Shown here piece by piece: positions 22,434-34,000 of a stretch of DNA of 64,000 nt. The translations under genes were made by a program, and so were the position numbers. Position 1 is the first letter of the stretch. Each line of letters begins with the position of its first letter. The stretch is taken from contig JAVHZZ010000002.1 of NCBI GenBank assembly GCA_036250195.1, positions 272,619,579 to 272,683,578 on the forward strand. Direction: 5' to 3'. Below the pieces are notes generated by a model, which saw only the letters and a program-made list of their open reading frames with translations, was not told the origin of the DNA and searched no databases. This stretch comes from Mixophyes australis. Its lineage: Eukaryota > Chordata > Amphibia > Anura > Limnodynastidae.

Positions 22434-24246
22434 TTACTGGCAGACCCCCCCCTGCCTGACCCGTCTGAGAACGCGAGGACGCATGGAGATAGGAGAAAAT
22501 AGGTATCCCATCCTGAACTCCCATGGCATGGTCATGACGTCTACTGCCACGGCTAAGGGGTCTCTTGACCTTGCGCAAAACCTGGAAACCTTCCTGTTGT
22601 GTCTGGAGGCCATGAGATCTATGTCCGGAAGGCCCCACCTATGAACCAGGGACTGAAACACTTCCGGATGCAGAGACCACTCCCCCGGCATCATATGGTT
22701 GCGACTGAGATAGTCTGCTTCCCAATTGCGTATTCCTGGGATGAATACAGCCGATATTGCCGGAACATGAAGTTCTGCCCAAGACAAAATCTGGGCTGTA
22801 ATTTTCATTGCCGTTGCACTCTTGGTTCCTCCTTGTCTGTTGACATATGCCACAGCCGTGGCATTGTCGGACTGAATTCTGACAGGGTGGCCCTGGAGGG
22901 ATTGTCCTCCTTTGAGGGCTAAGAAAATAGCCTTCAGTTCCAACACATTTATGGATAGGGATGATTCCTGAACTGACCAAAGGCCCTGAAGCCGGAGGTG
23001 AACGATTACCGCCCCCCAACCTTTCAGGCTGGCGTCTGTCGTTGCTATGACCCACGCCCCCGGAGAGAAGGATCTGCCCACTGTCAAGTCATCCTGGTTC
23101 AGCCACCACTGGAGAGATTCTCTGGACCTCGGGGATAGAGAGATCTTCTGTAGGTCCAGGCGTAGATGGGATCCTGACCACTTTGTTAACAGATCCCACT
23201 GAAAACAGCGAGAGTGGGCTCGAGCAAAGGGAATGGTCTCGAAGGAGGCCACCATCTTTCCCAGCAACTGCATGCACAAGTGGATTGAGGGTCTGGGAGA
23301 GGACAAGACCTGGGAAGTTATACTCTGAATTGAGGTGGCCTTTTCGACAGGCAGGAACACCTTTTGCTGGCTGGTGTCCAAGATGAGGCCCAAGAAGACC
23401 ATGCGCTGACACGGAACCATCTGTGATTTCTTCAAGTTGATGAGCCATCCGTGGCTCCTGAGAACCTCCAAGTCAATGGATAAGTGATAACGCAAACAAC
23501 TCTCTGAGGAGGATTTGAAGAGCAGGTCGTCCAGATTAGGCACGACCTGGATGCCCAGAAGGTGAAGACGAGCTGCCATAACCGACATGACCTTTGTGAA
23601 AACCCTCGGCGCTGTGGAGAGGCCGAAGGGGAGGGCCCGAAACTGATAATGGGAGGGTCCTACAGTGAATCTGAGGAGGGACTGATGGCCCTTCCAAATG
23701 GGAATGTGGAGGTATGCATCTTTTATGTCTATGGAAGCCATAAATTGATCTTTCTCCAAACCGTTCATGACCGACCTCAGAGATTCCATCCGAAAACTGT
23801 CGACTCTTAGGTGCACATGGAGGCTCTAAGTTTAAAATGGGTCGGAAGGAGCCGTCCGGTTTCTTCACAAGGAACAGGTTTGAATAAAAACCCTGTTCCT
23901 TTTGGAATTCTGGAACCCTGCAGATAACTTTCTGAGAGAGAAGAGAGGCGACACAATCCTGTATTGCCTGTCTTCTGAATGGATCTCGGGGTAGGGGGGT
24001 TACGAAGAACCGATGGGGTCTGGGACCCAGCAGGTCTATCCTGTATCCCCTTGATATGATGCCCCGAATCCAGGAGTCCTGGGAGGACTCTGTCCACTGT
24101 TGAAGAAAAAGAGACAGACGACCTCCCACTGGGGTTTCCCCCCGGGGAAACGAGTGGTCGTCAGGACGCAGGCTTCTCCTGAGTCTTGGAGGCCTGGCGC
24201 CTGGCCAAAAAAGAGGATCTTCCTCTAGAGGAGGAGCCTCGGGCAT
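22434..24246 (-). pseudogene. DIRS reverse transcriptase and RNase H, copy 2
   Basis: Polymerase of the element. The first frame (23536-24246) holds '[17 protein letters not shown]', FVTPLPRDPFRRQAI and [18 protein letters not shown] frameshift near 23820 leads to the second frame (22434-23816) with [32 protein letters not shown] and the catalytic box as VVPNLDDLLF (Tyr of YLDD replaced by Asn). RNase H follows: [31 protein letters not shown] and WEADYLSRN, giving all four acidic residues. Downstream [15 protein letters not shown] and 'YLFSPISMRPRVLRRV' lie where some DIRS carry a methyltransferase-like domain, but no DPPY motif is seen. It overlaps gag by about 85 bases in another frame. Confidence 0.88.
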
Positions 24247-25656
24247 TGGGCTGTTTACCCCTAAAAGACTGTCCCCTGGACAAGGAGGATCCTCGAAAAG
24301 GCTGACGGAAGGAGCTGAACCTGGGTTTCCTGCTTCTACCTGGGAAAACCGGCAAGGAAGTACTCTTGCCCCCAGTTGCCTGGGATATCAAGGTATCTAA
24401 TTCCGGACCGAACAAACCTGCTGCTGAAAAAGGAATGATTTCAACAGACTTTTGATTCCGCATCTCCTTCCCAGGATTTCAGCCATAGAGTTCTTCTAGC
24501 TGAAATGGATGCAGCCTGTATAGAGGAGGAGACAGCTGCTGAATTTTGTGCCGCCTCATAAATGTACCCCGATGCCTCTTTTAAATGTAAGGCCAGGGGG
24601 AGTAATTCAGAACTTTGTAAGGCCTCTGCCAGCTGGTCTGCCCATACTTCTATGGCTCTAGCAACCCAAGCTGAAGCGAATGTGGGTCTAAAGGACGAAC
24701 CTGCAGCCGCAAAAATAGATTTCAGTTGGGATTCAACCTTCAGGTCACTGGCATCCGGAAGGGACGCTGAACCAGGAGCTGGGAGTAAGGTGTGTTTAGC
24801 CAAACGGGCTATGGGAACATCTACTTTTGGGATACTTTCCCAATGAATTACCCCCTCCTCCTGTAAGGGGTACAAGGAGGAGAATCTTCTGGGAACTAAG
24901 AAACTCTTCTCAGGTAGTTTCCATGCTCCTTCTGCAATGTCTACGAGTTCCCTAGACGGGGGAAAATGGCAAGCCTTTCTTTTGGCCTTTTTAAAAAGAA
25001 TTCTGTCTCTAGGCGTAGGATCCTCCGGTTCTGGGAGGTCCAACGCCTGTCTAACTGCAAAAACCAAATCATTAACAAATTGGCTTTTAGAACTATCCTC
25101 CTGTTCCGAAGACTGAACTTGGTCAGAATCGGAATAAACTGCCCCCTCATCCTCAGAAGATTCCTCAGAATCTGAAAGGACCATGATAGGGTTATCCGAT
25201 CTAGGTCTCTTTCTTTTAGCGGACGGGATGTTTGGGGACTCGAGCAACAAGTTAAGCTTATTTAAACCTTTAAGGAAAGCTGTAGAACATGCCGCTTCTG
25301 TGGGGATAGGGGTTTGGTCAGAAAAGGAAGAGAAAGGCGTTCCAATGGACCCTGTGGTAACAGGGAGGCCCAGCTGAGTGCTATTATTAGTAGCCACCAA
25401 AGTAGCCATATTAGATAGCAATTGGTTAGATTGTAATACCATCTGAGCTAAGGAGGAAACCGACTGTCAGGGAGGCCACCCAGGCCAGCTCCTCCGTCAG
25501 AGGGGCTGTGGACTGATGAGTCTGCACAGTGGAAGCCCCTGCATCATAGGCAGAACAGAGCGCCAATTTAGGGTCCCCCTGCCCACACGGTAATTTAACT
25601 TGACATTTTGAACAAGTGAAATATTTTGCAATAGGGCCCTTTCCCTTATCTGTCAT
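24161..25656 (-). pseudogene. DIRS gag, copy 2
   Basis: The start is chosen at the ATG ending at 25656 (MTDKGKGPIAKYF), which matches the gag starts of the other copies (MSERGK, MSDRGK, MADKRK). The N terminus holds a Cys cluster (CSKCQVKLPCG...LALCSA). After a frameshift near 25440, frame 24441-25442 contains an acidic serine-rich stretch (SDSEESSEDEGAVYSDSD), 'LVFAVRQALDLPEPED', [14 protein letters not shown] and [14 protein letters not shown] second frameshift near 24450 leads to the C-terminal Arg/Ser-rich tail (SRGRSSFLARRQ) ending at 24161. The protein would be about 500 residues. Confidence 0.8.
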
Positions 25657-26143
25657 TCTTATAAAGGAAGGCACACCAATCACACAGATTAAAGGGTTAA
25701 TCTAGCTGTGTAAAAAGAGAGAATAGAGAGAGATATGTATGCAGGAAAACAGATTATATAACAAGAAACAACTAATCTATATTAAAAGTTGTACTTGTAA
25801 TAATTAAACACCAAATGTTTGTAGGCAAGTAGGAGACTATAATGTAAACCTTACAAGCCTACTTTTTTTTTCTTCACAGAAATAAACAATATGTGTGTTT
25901 AAAGGCAATACTTAGCCCAGGGCCATAAAGGAGAAAAGTCCACGGCAGTTTGTCCAGTGTCTGCTCCCTCAGCTCTGCTCTCTCTTCCCGGGCTTCCTTT
26001 GGCGCCAGAAGACTGGGATATACCATCTCTCTGTGGAAGGAGGGGGGAACTCTATGTATTAGCTCCCCCCCTTCAATAGCTCCAAAAACGTTTTTTTAAG
26101 AAAAAAAAAAAAGAAAAAAAAGAAATGGAGCGTGGCAGATAGT

Positions 26144-26507
26144 GGAGACCTCTATAAAGAGGTCTCCGCAGCGACATACCCGGCGCCCTCCTCCTATGCA
26201 TGAAGGGGGAACCGTGGTATAGCCCCCTTCCTCCTTTCTCCGTAGCGCTGCTGGCCCGAAAATCCAAGATGGCCGCCGCTACTTGTAATGCCGATAACCG
26301 GCACTCTCTGCCTGTAATGGCAGCGCCGGTTATCGGGGAGGCTGGAGGAGTGCAGCGGTCCATGAGACCGCTTGTCACTCCTCAGTTTAGGCACCTTTTT
26401 TTTAAGTTTCCCTGTCAGTGAGAGCCTCTGGCTCCCATCTGACAGGAGAATGCCTGCGCTGCTGGCTGTGAGTGTGTTCTCTATTATAGAACACACTCCA
26501 GCGCTGC
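26144..26507. promoter_or_regulatory. Hairpin array in DIRS copy 2 leader
   Basis: Four consecutive inverted repeats upstream of gag: 26144-26167 (ggagacctct/agaggtctcc), 26291-26336 (ccgataaccggc/gccggttatcgg), 26411-26446 (cctgtcag/ctgacagg) and 26456-26507 (gagtgtgttct/agaacacactc with outer gcgctg/cagcgc). The same four occur in DIRS copy 6. Function unknown; a leader RNA structure is the simplest idea. Confidence 0.75.
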
Positions 26508-26737
26508 CACCTGTAATAGAGAATAAAAAAAGAAATAAAATCTTTTAAAATTATACTAGAAATAAAAAAACACTGCCCAACTCCAGGGCACCTGAAAAAA
26601 ACAGAAGAGTCCAGGGGGATTGTAGAGGGGAGGGGTCTGTCGGCAGTACTAAAAGTTAACTAGTTAGGTGCCAACTCCCCAAGCTCCCTCCACAACCCCA
26701 TGGTAAGCAGTGTCCCCCAGACTGGATGAAAGAGAAA

Positions 26738-26895
26738 CAATGTTTCCTCCCTTATCAGAAGGTTTCACAACTGTGTCACTCCACCTTGGATTTCTTGCAG
26801 TGTCCGTCTTTCATCTTGATTTAGATTACTTTTCAAATAATTTCAGTGCTTACTTGTCAAAAACAGATTGCCCAAGTCTTTAGATGCCATCTTAA
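26738..26895 (-). pseudogene. Penelope-like element, upstream part
   Basis: On the minus strand WSDTVVKPSDKGGNI lies directly against the DIRS copy 2 right end. 'KPSDKGGN' is the signature that precedes the polymerase in Penelope-like elements. A decayed segment before it (QDERRTLQEIQ, other frames) continues to about 26895. It is the same insertion as 19870-20880. Confidence 0.85.
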
Positions 26896-28329
26896 CAGTG
26901 AACACCTTACAAATCTATAATCATTTCATAATTCTTTATTTTAATATTTCGCTAGTTTACAAAATAGGTGGGGAATTGTTGATAATTCTCTATTTTAATG
27001 TATACCAATAAAGCAGTAATGCGTATTTTAGATTAATTGATGTAAACAGAATAAGCCATTGAGTGCCCTGAATACACACACTTCCTGTCTATTGTTAATT
27101 TTTTTTTTTAATAGCCATGCATGTGACTTTGGCATACCTCATGACTTTCCTGATTGGTTGACCTAAAAAGAGGAGGAGCACCCAAGATGTCAAGTTTACC
27201 ACAAAGTGGGTGGACAGGGCTTATTTTGCAAATATTTTACAAGCTTATGTATTGCAAAGTATGGAGTGTTGAAGAAATATCATTATAAATGTGGAAGACA
27301 CACACTGTACACAAACCACCACCTGATCTAACTAGATGTTTGGCTGTACAGTTGGAGCAGGAATACATTTTAACCCGGGCAGTCTTCCCCATGTCAGACA
27401 TAGTTAAACGTCTAGCAAAGTAATAGTAATAATAGACAAAAGAAAGTGCAGGCAACAATCACACACAGAACTACTGTACAAAAAGGGATATGTGTTCTGT
27501 CCCTGGCTAGAAGACCCAAAACAGTACTTGACAGCACAACGGATATGTAGTGAGAATATGGGTCACAACAATACCTCTAAATTAGGTAATCTGAGAACCA
27601 AATTTTTTTTTTTTTTCTTTACACAATGTATATTAATAGACTTAATGAATGAACATGTCCTCCAGTGTGGTACGAAGCTCTGCTATTAGCAATGGCCTCA
27701 CTGAGGAGCAGGATTGGTGAGGAAGAGAGTCAAAAACATCTGTTTTGACAGTTGTGGCAATGTGGTACTGCTGCACAGAACCCAGTCGTTTGTCAGTGGA
27801 TCAGCAGTATTTTCCCACTCCGGGGCATACCAACGCCATGGGGGCATATCCACTCCCCACACTTATCCAAGACTTTCTCAATTCCTTTCTGAAGCCCACT
27901 TGCAGCAATAAGCAGGTTCCCCTGCAATTGCAGACTCCTTTTTCTCCTAGTCCCAATCTCCATCTGGAATGGGGATCCCCCTTTCCCTCTGCGGGAAACT
28001 TGGTATCCCCCATCAACATGTCTGACCTTCATGCAGTCTCCCAGCGCTCTCTGCCTATCAGCAGCATCGGACCTGCTATAAAATGAACAGTGACAGCTGC
28101 GATTATGTAAGTGGTTGTTACCGAGTCTGCAGAGCAGATAGTAAAAACTGAAATGAAATTGCTTGTTAACGGATGGAAAATATTCTGTGCTAAGTTTATA
28201 GGTAAATGTGGTGCCCGCAGCACAATTACCTCTTTATCTCTAGTATAGTCCGAGAAACTAGGAATAAATTAAAAAACAAACTAACTATTGCAGCAAGTAT
28301 TGCGGAATAGTACAGTATCAGCCCAACTC
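26896..28329. other. Intergenic sequence
   Basis: AT-rich with poly(T) tracts (about 27100 and 27602). A plus-strand ORF at 27745-28086 is proline- and serine-rich and has no domain I recognise. No RNA gene or mobile element identified. Confidence 0.4.
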
Positions 28330-30135
28330 CTTGGACACAAACTACACTGAAGTCTGTAAGAGTTGCAAAAGGGAGGAGTCAGCAGCAAGTTCAGTTAATT
28401 AACTGTTTAAGTACCAACTCTATGATCCGTCATACAACAAATTACATCAAAATTTTGGACAAACTACCTCTACTAATAACATCCAGAATAGACAATGTAC
28501 TTGCACTTGAAAAAAAAAAAATAGCATTTATCTCAACAAGGCTATTATCATTTAATTTAATAGTTAGCACTAGCTGTGTTTTGCAGAACACCGCTATGAG
28601 AGTGGGGCAGGTAATGTCAACCCAAGATGGCATAGCCAGTCTATGCCAAGGCACTAAATAAGTCCCTTGCGGGGCATAAAAAGCATGCAGTGCGTCCTGT
28701 GGAGGTAGGTGAATTTATTCATCGACTTTTCCCTTCGGGGCTCCTTCCATTGATACCACTCCCTGAGAATGAGTGTCTTAAGCACCAGACCCCATAACAG
28801 CAGTCCAGGAACCTCCCTGAATCTGTGACCTTGTCAGTTCAGGGACTGGTTACAGTGTCTTCCCTCTCTGGAAAGATCCAAGGGGACTCAGACTATGTGG
28901 ACCTGACTGGGTGGGAGGACAAATCATCCAGTAGACAGGGTGTTGATGATTTGATTTTAGCGATCAGACAAACCCTTTTTGTATTCAGGATGTTGGACAA
29001 AAGGTTCCTGATGTTTCCGTATTTAAAAAGGGTAGAAGCACTCTTGGGTGAAGCTTGGCAGAAACCAGATAGGTTCCAAATTCTGAGAAGGTCCTGGTTC
29101 AACTACCCCTTTTAGAAAGCAGAGAAGGATAAATGGGAGACTCTCCCAAGAGTGAAGGCCAATCTTGCTAAATCCACTACCATTCCTATTCAGAGTGCAG
29201 CTTCCCTAAATGTCAACACAAGGGTATTTTAAAATTATGTCACAACAGGTTCCTCTTTAAGAACCATTCTTACAGCTGATTGGGTGATCAAAGTAGTGGA
29301 AAAATTGTCTGGGCAACTCAGGTCATACAATCTGGGATGCCTAGCCTGGTACTGCAGCCATTGGCGGACCAAGTAAAGGAGACATCTGAGTACTTGGGTG
29401 ACACTATCCTTAATGCAGGTCTGGGTCTATCCAGAACCTCTGCTTCAGTAGTAAAAGCCAGATGTCCCTGGAACCGATCCTTGGAGACAGAGGCAGTGTC
29501 CAATACAAATCTGGAGACCTTACCTTTTAGGGGACTGTCCTTTTTGATCTATATCTGGACAAGATCATTAATCGGGCCAATGGCTAGGGGCCGAAAATAC
29601 CGGACCCTGTAGCTACATTGGTAAAACGAGCAACTTTCACGAGGGGCCAGTCCTTTGCCTCACATGAGGCTCACCAAAGGTGTAAGCAGGCTTGAATGGT
29701 CAGACCTACTGGTTTCAAGCTAGCTGAAAAATAATAGGTATGAATGACCGACTAACAAAAGGGGTTGGGTTACTTCTCAAATCTATTTCTTGTACTGAAA
29801 CCAAACTGGTCTTTCTGGCACATGCTGAATCTGAAGTCTTTAAATTTAAACTTGAAGGTGGACAAAATTCAGGATTGACTGTTCAATGATCATTGCCAAA
29901 GACGACAGATTTATTGCCTCCTTGGACATAAAGGAAGTGCATTTCCACATCCCAATATGGGAAGACCACCACAACCTTCTCAGGTTTGCAGTGGAGAAAT
30001 CACATTACGAATTCAGGGCACTACCCTTTGGTCTAGCTACACAGCACCAAGGATATTTATCAAAGCTATGACGGTCATATCAGCTCTTACAGATCAAAGG
30101 GGTAATGTTATACCTTATTCTACTCTACAAAAGCT
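28330..30135 (+). pseudogene. Decayed DIRS, gag and RT pieces
   Basis: Old plus-strand DIRS. Gag-like frame 28825-29115 contains 'DDLILAIRQTLFV' and 'EAWQKPDRFQILRRSWF', and 29280-29612 continues it (ILNAGLGLSRTSASVV, 'RCPWNRSLE'). At 29886-30071 the polymerase start is readable: FIASLDIKEVHFHIPIW, HNLLRFAVEKSHYEFRALPFGLA, then the copy stops near 30135. A terminal-repeat-adjacent motif (gttaattaactgtttaagtaccaactc) at 28390-28425 has the orientation of a minus element's right end, so a second fragment may be joined here. It lies just downstream of the kdm5b polyadenylation signal. Confidence 0.72.
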
Positions 30136-30955
30136 ATGATACAAGGTGCATATAGAATTGTTATATCAAGTGGACACCTTTCATTGTAACCAAGGATTTT
30201 TATTCCACAATATAAACTGCAAAATTTGATACAAGCTACAAGAAAAGTCAAAAAACAAATAAGAAATAATTAAAATAGGGAACTAAGGGAAGCCGACGTA
30301 CAGCTGTTTGCTATGTCTAACACGCAGGCTGCCCTAAGCACCTACTCACCCAACATATCTGTACAAAGATGCTCATTTTGAGATGGCATTAAATTCAGAG
30401 CAAAACTTTCAATATTTCACTGAGTGTCTTTTGGAATTTAAAAGAAAACAAAAATAAACCAAACCAGTTATTGCTCAGAAAATGTATCCTACCATAAAAC
30501 ACAGAAACTGGATGCTCTTTAATGGAACTGAAAATGAAAACCTTGGTACTTTTACCCCAAGTTAAACAATTAATTCTAACTCCCTTTTGCGTACTTTGGA
30601 TCCTTCCAATGAGGTATAAACGGGATAGAGGGGGGGGGTTCTTTTCAAACAGCAAACAATCTATAACAAATAAAATTTTGCTGGAAAACCAGCATATCTG
30701 TAACTTGTAACAGCTGCAGAGGAAAATATACAAAACAATTTATCTTTCAGTGAAATATGAGTTCTCTGGAAGGAGCGATGTGTTTTTAGGGACTGAGAAG
30801 CACCATCGGGAGCTGGATTTGAGAAGGAAACCAGGCATGTGTCTAAAGGAAAGAGAAGGAATCCTATGAAGCTCCTGCGAGTACTGTTTTTATCCATCCC
30901 TCCCAGAGCTTGAGCAGAGGAGTGCAGTCTTGAATCTCTGAGGTAAAACCTGCTC
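30136..30955 (-). other. kdm5b: kdm5b 3' UTR with polyadenylation signal
   Basis: After the TAA (30956-30958) the minus strand has no other AATAAA until 30199-30204, giving a predicted 3' UTR of about 0.75 kb that ends just before the decayed DIRS at 30135. Inferred from position; no transcript evidence. Confidence 0.5.
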
Positions 30956-31093
30956 TTATTTGTGTGCAGTAGCAATTGCCATATTACAGTGAGTGCACAC
31001 ATAATCCTCCTTCTCAGCAGTTTCAGCAGAAAGGCCAACACAGACCTGGTGAAACCAACGATTACAGCTTCCATCACACTGCACCCAGTCTAC
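30956..31093 (-). CDS. kdm5b: kdm5b terminal exon, PHD3 second half
   Basis: Acceptor TTGCAG at 31094-31099, then 45 codons and TAA. The protein starts [18 protein letters not shown] and goes on through [10 protein letters not shown], the second half of the third PHD finger, which in KDM5B reads trimethylated H3K4. The tryptophans of VDW and RWF, which form the aromatic pocket, are kept, as are all zinc ligands in this half. The exon begins in phase 0, matching the phase-0 end of the exon at 38946. A C-terminal tail of about 10 residues ends the protein. The exon lies 7.85 kb from its neighbour, behind transposon DNA, and its frame is not among the longer ORFs, so it is easily missed. Confidence 0.93.
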   Translation of the reverse strand, partial: VDWVQCDGSCNRWFHQVCVGLSAETAEKEDYVCTHCNMAIATAHK

Positions 31094-34000
31094 CTGCAAC
31101 AGAAGATACAACCCCTGGTAAGTATGAAATTATCTAACCAAGCAAGAACTCTACAACGGCCTTTTTAATTAAAACAGTTAAGTCCTCTTCCATAAACATT
31201 TATGTAACAATCTGATACCATTGAAGAATTTAAGATACTTAAAACATAGGAACCAGAAGGACCCCACGTCTGTATTCTATTATACATGGCGTGGGGTCCG
31301 GGTATTGCCGCTTAGAAGAAAAAAAAAAGTCCTTCGTAAATAACGTCATTTAGCAGGGTAGCTCTTTAGCTTATTTGGATTTTACACTACAGTGTAATTT
31401 AAAAGTTTGGAAAACGTCTTGTCTCATATTGTAGAGTAGTAGTTTTATTATTGTAGGGCTTATAGCCAATGTTATTGTGCAGTCATTTAAAACTGTGTCG
31501 GAATTTAGATAGTAGTATAAAAGACTGCCACCGAACCAGACAGCCCATAGCAAACAATAGTCTTATGTGATATTTCAAAAGAAACGGTTATTAAATTTAA
31601 AAAAAAATACTTGGATATAGGGGTGAGGACAAATACTAAAATGCACTTAAGTTTCGACATTTTCATGCAGCTCAAAATCCTGATATATTTAGCACTTTAA
31701 TCTGATTCAGAGACCTTTAGAGATGCTCCTTACTAAATAAACCTGGTAAAGGTCAATATTCACCAACACCAATCTCTTTCTCCGAGTCCATCTGGGGGAC
31801 ACTGCTACTATGTGGTTGCCTGGGGGCGCTTGGAGTGGGCACTTAAATAGTTAAGAACCAAACTTGCTGCCGATTCCTCCCCTCTGCAAACCCCACTGAC
31901 CTCAGTAATACTAAAGTCCCAAGAAAATGAGCACAACAATGTAACTTAACAGAATAACAGCAAAAAGGGAGGGAACGCAGTGTCCCCCAGATGGACTCGG
32001 AGACAGATTTAACGCAAGTAAAAAAAAATCCTCTTTTCTCCATCATCCATTCTGGGGGACACTGCTACCATGGGGACCTTCTAAAGTAGCCCCTTAAGGG
32101 TGGGAATAACCTGGCCTACCAGCTCGCAAAACATTTCTGCCAAAATTGGCGTCTGAAGACGCAAAATTGTTGAACTTGTAAAATCGAGTAAAAGTATGGA
32201 CAGAGGACCAGGTAGCTGCCCTACACAGCTGATCCGGAGAAGCTCCATGACGAGCAGCCCAGGACAACCCCACCGCACGCGTAGAGTGCACCGTGAGAAC
32301 TCTAGGCACAGGAAGATTCATACTCATATAGGCATATCTAATTACAGATTTAATCCACCGAGCAATAGTTTGTTTGGTACCTGGCTATCCTCTTTTAGAA
32401 GAATCGTAAAGCACGGAGAGGATTTGTTCTTTGCAAAGCAGAAGTCCTCTCCACATATATCTTTAAAGCTTTAACTACATCCAGACCAGTGGAATAAAGT
32501 CCCAAAGAGGACACTTCACGAAAGGCCGGAACCACTATGTCTTGGTTTATATGGAAACTTGAAACCACTTTTGGCAAAAAAGGAAGAACGGTCCTGAGGA
32601 CCGCTCTGTCCTCATGAGAAACCAAGTAAGGATCTCTACAGGACAAGGCTCCTAATTCAGATACTCTTCTAGCAGAAGCAATGGCCAAAAGGAAGACAAC
32701 TTTCCATGTCACAAATCTGATGTCCGCCGATTGTAGAGGTTCGAATGGAGGACGCTGAAGAACATCAAGGACTAGATTTAAATCCCACGGAGCCAACAGA
32801 AGAACATGGGAAGGCTGAATATGCAGCACCCCCTAAAGAAAAGTACGAACACCAGGTAAAGAGGCCAAATGTCGTTGGAATAAAATAGAAGGGGTCGAGA
32901 CTTTAAAGAATTTAACCTAAGACCCAATTCTAGTCCATCCTGGAGAAAAGCTAGAAACCGAGCCAGGCTGAAAAAATGCAGGGTCGCAACACTTCTTTTC
33001 ACACCATTGTACATAAATTTTCCACACCCTATGATAGATCCTAGCAGACACCGGTTTAGGAGCTTTCATTAGGGTATACACTACTCTAGATCTCCAGAGA
33101 CTTGCCTCAAAAGTCACGCCATTAAAGCCAACCGAGTTAAGTCCGGATAATGAAAAGGTTCTTGAATGAGCAGATCGGATCTGAGAGGATGAGCCCAACC
33201 TTTTCCCTCTGCCATAGGCAAAATGTCCGCAAACCAAACTCGCCTGGACCAATTTGGCGCTACTAGAATCACTAGATAACATCCCATTCTTACTCTTCGT
33301 AGCACTCGAGGAATCATTGGGATTGGGGGAAAGAAATCCCACTTCATTGACATCACAAGCACTGCTGCCACCAGAGGATCTCTGGCTCTTGCGCATAACT
33401 TCGGTACCTGATGGTTGTATCTAGATGCCATCAAATCTAGAACTGGAAGACCCCATATTTGATCCAGTTGCTGAATAACTTGTGGATGTAGAGACCATTC
33501 TGCCGGAAGAATTGCATGTCTGCTTAGATAATCCGCTTCTCAGTTTTCCACTCCTGGAATGAAGGCCGCAGATATCGCTGGAACCCAGGTCTCTGCCCAA
33601 GACAGGATCTGTTCAGCCACCTGCATTGGTCCTGCACTTTTTGTTCCTCACTGACGATTTACGTACGCCACTGCTGTGGCATTGTCTGACTGCAGGCGAA
33701 CCGGCGCTGCTTGAAGGAAGGATTGCGCTCCCTGAAGGCCTAGCAAAATGGTTTGTAATACCAGAATGTTGATCGGCAGAAGAATTAATGATGGACCAGA
33801 GTACCTGCAGCCGGAGATGGAGGACCACTGCTCCCCAATCTTGCAGACTTGCATCCGTAGTTACTAGGGCCCATTCCATCAGAACAAAGTACCTTCCTAC
33901 CCGTAGATGATCCTGAATGAGCCACCAACCCAGAGAATCGCGAGACTTCCTAGAAAAGTGAATTCTTTGAGACTCAAAATGCCGGGGAGACCCCGACCAC

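Larger units (their letters stand above)
20881..26737 (-). mobile_element. DIRS copy 2, full length, inserted in Penelope
   Basis: The most complete DIRS here (5857 bp). The left end starts AAAAGAGGATTTATGTAC, the right end stops ...GGATGAAAGAGAAA. Both ends carry 'ctgggggacactgcttaccatgggg' in inverted orientation, and the ICR at 21120-21220 reproduces both outer ends joined at AAAA/TTTT. Order on the minus strand: leader with hairpins, gag, reverse transcriptase/RNase H, recombinase, ICR. Joining base 26738 to 20880 restores an open Penelope frame with no duplicated target, as expected for DIRS insertion. A few frameshifts in each ORF inactivate it. Confidence 0.95.

Noticed and set aside
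22320..24000. Methyltransferase domain in the DIRS polymerase ORF, as known from some DIRS
   Set aside because: The region after RNase H is conserved among copies, but I see no DPPY-type catalytic motif, so I do not call it.
27745..28086. 113-residue Pro/Ser-rich plus-strand ORF
   Set aside because: No domain, no homologue recognised, no splice context; length is within chance for this base composition.
30661..31077. 138-residue minus-strand ORF over the 3' end of kdm5b
   Set aside because: It overlaps the PHD3 exon in a different frame; the exon frame matches KDM5B and this one matches nothing.
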